Assembly: GCA_016867955.1 (NCBI GenBank) | Contig: VGIE01000104.1 | Location: forward strand, 1 to 7,495 | Reading direction: 5' to 3' | Source of the DNA: Betaproteobacteria bacterium | GTDB taxonomy: Bacteria; Pseudomonadota; Gammaproteobacteria; Burkholderiales; SG8-39 | DNA: 7,495 nucleotides | Shown: one piece after another, positions 6,720 to 7,495 of the stretch | Layout: every line of letters starts with the position of its first letter | Numbering within the stretch: the stretch's first letter is position 1 | Notes under the pieces: generated by a model | Seen by the model: the letters and a program-made list of their open reading frames with translations, nothing else | Databases searched by the model: none | What the model was told of the DNA's origin: nothing | Position numbers and translations under genes: made by a program

Positions 6720-7082
6720 TCAGGCCCCCCGCCACTCCTGTCGCAAGCGTTTCACCCGCCAGAAGAAGAAGCCGAAGAACAACAAGCCGCAGCCATTGAC
6801 GCCCAGCGTGTAGCCCAGCTTGTAAGTGCGACCGGTGTTCACCGGCGAATAAATCGTCATGTCCCGGCCCGCCATCAAGTTGGGCATGGCCAGAGGCATA
6901 ATCGCCCCGTGCAGCAGTCCCCGGCCAAAGCCGGCGGGTTCTTCCGATTCGTAGAGGCGCGCGGCGGAGCTTTCCAAAATCAGGCCGACCACGAAGGCGA
7001 CGACCAAGAGGCCGAGCAGCCGGCTGCCAAACGGTCGGCGTGGCTTTTGGGGAGGTTCTGCTGTGGGCTGGAGGGGGGACAT
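6720..7082 (-). CDS. Conserved small two-helix membrane protein, function unknown
   Basis: This is a 120-residue protein with a Pro/Gln/basic cytoplasmic start (residues 1-19), a first membrane helix at about 22-37, a conserved-looking middle segment and a second helix at about 92-108, ended by basic residues WRVKRLRQEWR. The middle holds GAIMPLAMPNLMAGRDMTIY (59-78) and NTGRTYKLGYTLGVN (82-96), which are motif-rich and not low-complexity. From memory, small hypothetical membrane proteins with this NTGRTYKLGYTLG block occur in several bacteria, but I know of no assigned function. I use ATG 7082. A TTG at 7088 is two codons upstream and in frame. The gene lies 68 bases upstream of the ligase on the same strand, so the two could be co-transcribed, but nothing in the sequence ties their roles together. 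Confidence 0.75.
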   Translation of the reverse strand: MSPLQPTAEPPQKPRRPFGSRLLGLLVVAFVVGLILESSAARLYESEEPAGFGRGLLHGAIMPLAMPNLMAGRDMTIYSPVNTGRTYKLGYTLGVNGCGLLFFGFFFWRVKRLRQEWRGA

Positions 7083-7116
7083 GAACAACTCTGAGTGGCA
7101 ATGAAACCTTCAGCTT

Positions 7117-7137
7117 GGGCAACCCAGCGGGTCGCCC
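7117..7137. other. Imperfect hairpin between minus-strand genes
   Basis: GGGCAACCC (7117-7125) and GGGTCGCCC (7129-7137) can pair around a 3-base AGC loop with one mismatch in nine. The hairpin lies between the BamE-like gene and the two-helix membrane protein gene. No T-run follows it on either strand, so it is at best a weak transcription attenuator or an mRNA 3'-end stabiliser. Confidence 0.35.
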
Positions 7138-7164
7138 GTCATCGCGGCGAGGGAAACAGCGCCC

Positions 7165-7495
7165 TCATCGGGTGGAAACCACTTTGTCGTCAGCGAACCG
7201 GACCACGAACCTGGTCACACGATTGCGCCAGTAGGTCCACTCGTTGCCGCTCAGGCTCGGAGTCTGGTGTTTGGGTGGGTAACCCAAGGCTCGGAGCACC
7301 GCAGCCTTGCTCATGCCGGGTTCCACCTGGCCCTCCATAATGGTGGTGCGTTCGCTTTTGGTGAACGAGTCGAGGTCAACCTTCGCCTTGCCCAAGGTGC
7401 GGGAAAAGATGCCGTCCAACTCCTCCCCGGAGTATTTTTTGACATTCCGGATGCGCAGTTCGCGGCCTTCCGGAAGCTTCACGATGATTTCAGGC
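7165..7495 (-). CDS. BamE/SmpA-like protein, C-terminal part (runs off window)
   Basis: The frame is open to the right edge of the window, so the N-terminus is missing; 109 residues are visible. A GTG at 7482 is in frame, but PEIIVKLPEG before and across it reads as continuous protein, so I treat the gene as partial. The C-terminal half has MSKAAVLRALGYPPKHQTPSL followed by NEWTYWRNRVTRFVVRFADDKV. This is the pattern of the SmpA/OmlA (BamE-like) fold: a helix with G-M-S/T-x-x-x-V-x-x-x-L-G-x-P, then W-x-Y and V-x-F strands. Such proteins are usually periplasmic or outer-membrane lipoproteins that act as small assembly scaffolds. The signal peptide or lipobox would lie outside the window. The gene is followed on its strand by the small membrane protein 82 bases away. 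Confidence 0.72.
   Translation of the reverse strand, partial: PEIIVKLPEGRELRIRNVKKYSGEELDGIFSRTLGKAKVDLDSFTKSERTTIMEGQVEPGMSKAAVLRALGYPPKHQTPSLSGNEWTYWRNRVTRFVVRFADDKVVSTR

Noticed and set aside
6652..7122. N-terminal extension of the AMP ligase by 157 codons
   Set aside because: The extension overlaps the two-helix membrane protein gene on the same strand in another frame, and it lacks ANL features. The ligase fold starts naturally at ATG 6651.

Overview
The window is GC-rich and gene-dense, and it reads as a piece of a Gram-negative bacterial chromosome. A member of Verrucomicrobiota is my best guess. The basis is the GC-rich codon use, mostly weak or absent Shine-Dalgarno sequences, a lipoprotein and LolA-type envelope gene set, and a mosaic of interspersed inverted repeats at the left end whose type (a core like GGCGACTTGCAGTCGCC with ends like GGTTCATGGAGAGGG) I associate from memory with that phylum. 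The taxonomic call is an inference, not a demonstration.

Layout. Bases 1-386 hold no supportable gene and consist of nested inverted repeats with a short direct repeat. A tight plus-strand operon follows: a small lipoprotein (387-890), a 1112-residue fusion of a 12-TM RND/MMPL-type exporter with an HtrB/LpxL-type acyltransferase (887-4225), a LolA-like periplasmic carrier (4222-4935) and a FabZ-like hot-dog dehydratase (4932-5363). All three junctions are 4-base start/stop overlaps (ATGA, GTGA, GTGA), which points to translational coupling. Only 28 bases later the minus strand begins with the 3' end of an AMP-forming acyl/aryl ligase (5392-6651). Upstream of it on the same strand lie a small conserved two-helix membrane protein (6720-7082) and the C-terminal part of a BamE/SmpA-like protein (7165-7495, running off the window).

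How it fits together. Lipoprotein, MMPL exporter, LysoPL/lipid A-type acyltransferase, LolA-like carrier, FabZ-like dehydratase and AMP ligase are the accessory genes that recur in aryl polyene, xanthomonadin, flexirubin and dialkylresorcinol clusters. The likely job is to activate an acyl or aryl acid (ligase), dehydrate 3-hydroxyacyl-ACP intermediates (dehydratase), transfer the finished chain to a lipid or glycan carrier (acyltransferase domain), move it across the inner membrane (MMPL domain) and carry it to the outer membrane (LolA-like protein plus lipoprotein). No ketosynthase, ketoreductase, acyl carrier protein or glycosyltransferase lies in this window, so the elongation machinery is either outside it or absent. 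The two minus-strand genes at the right end look like generic envelope genes and may not belong to the pathway.
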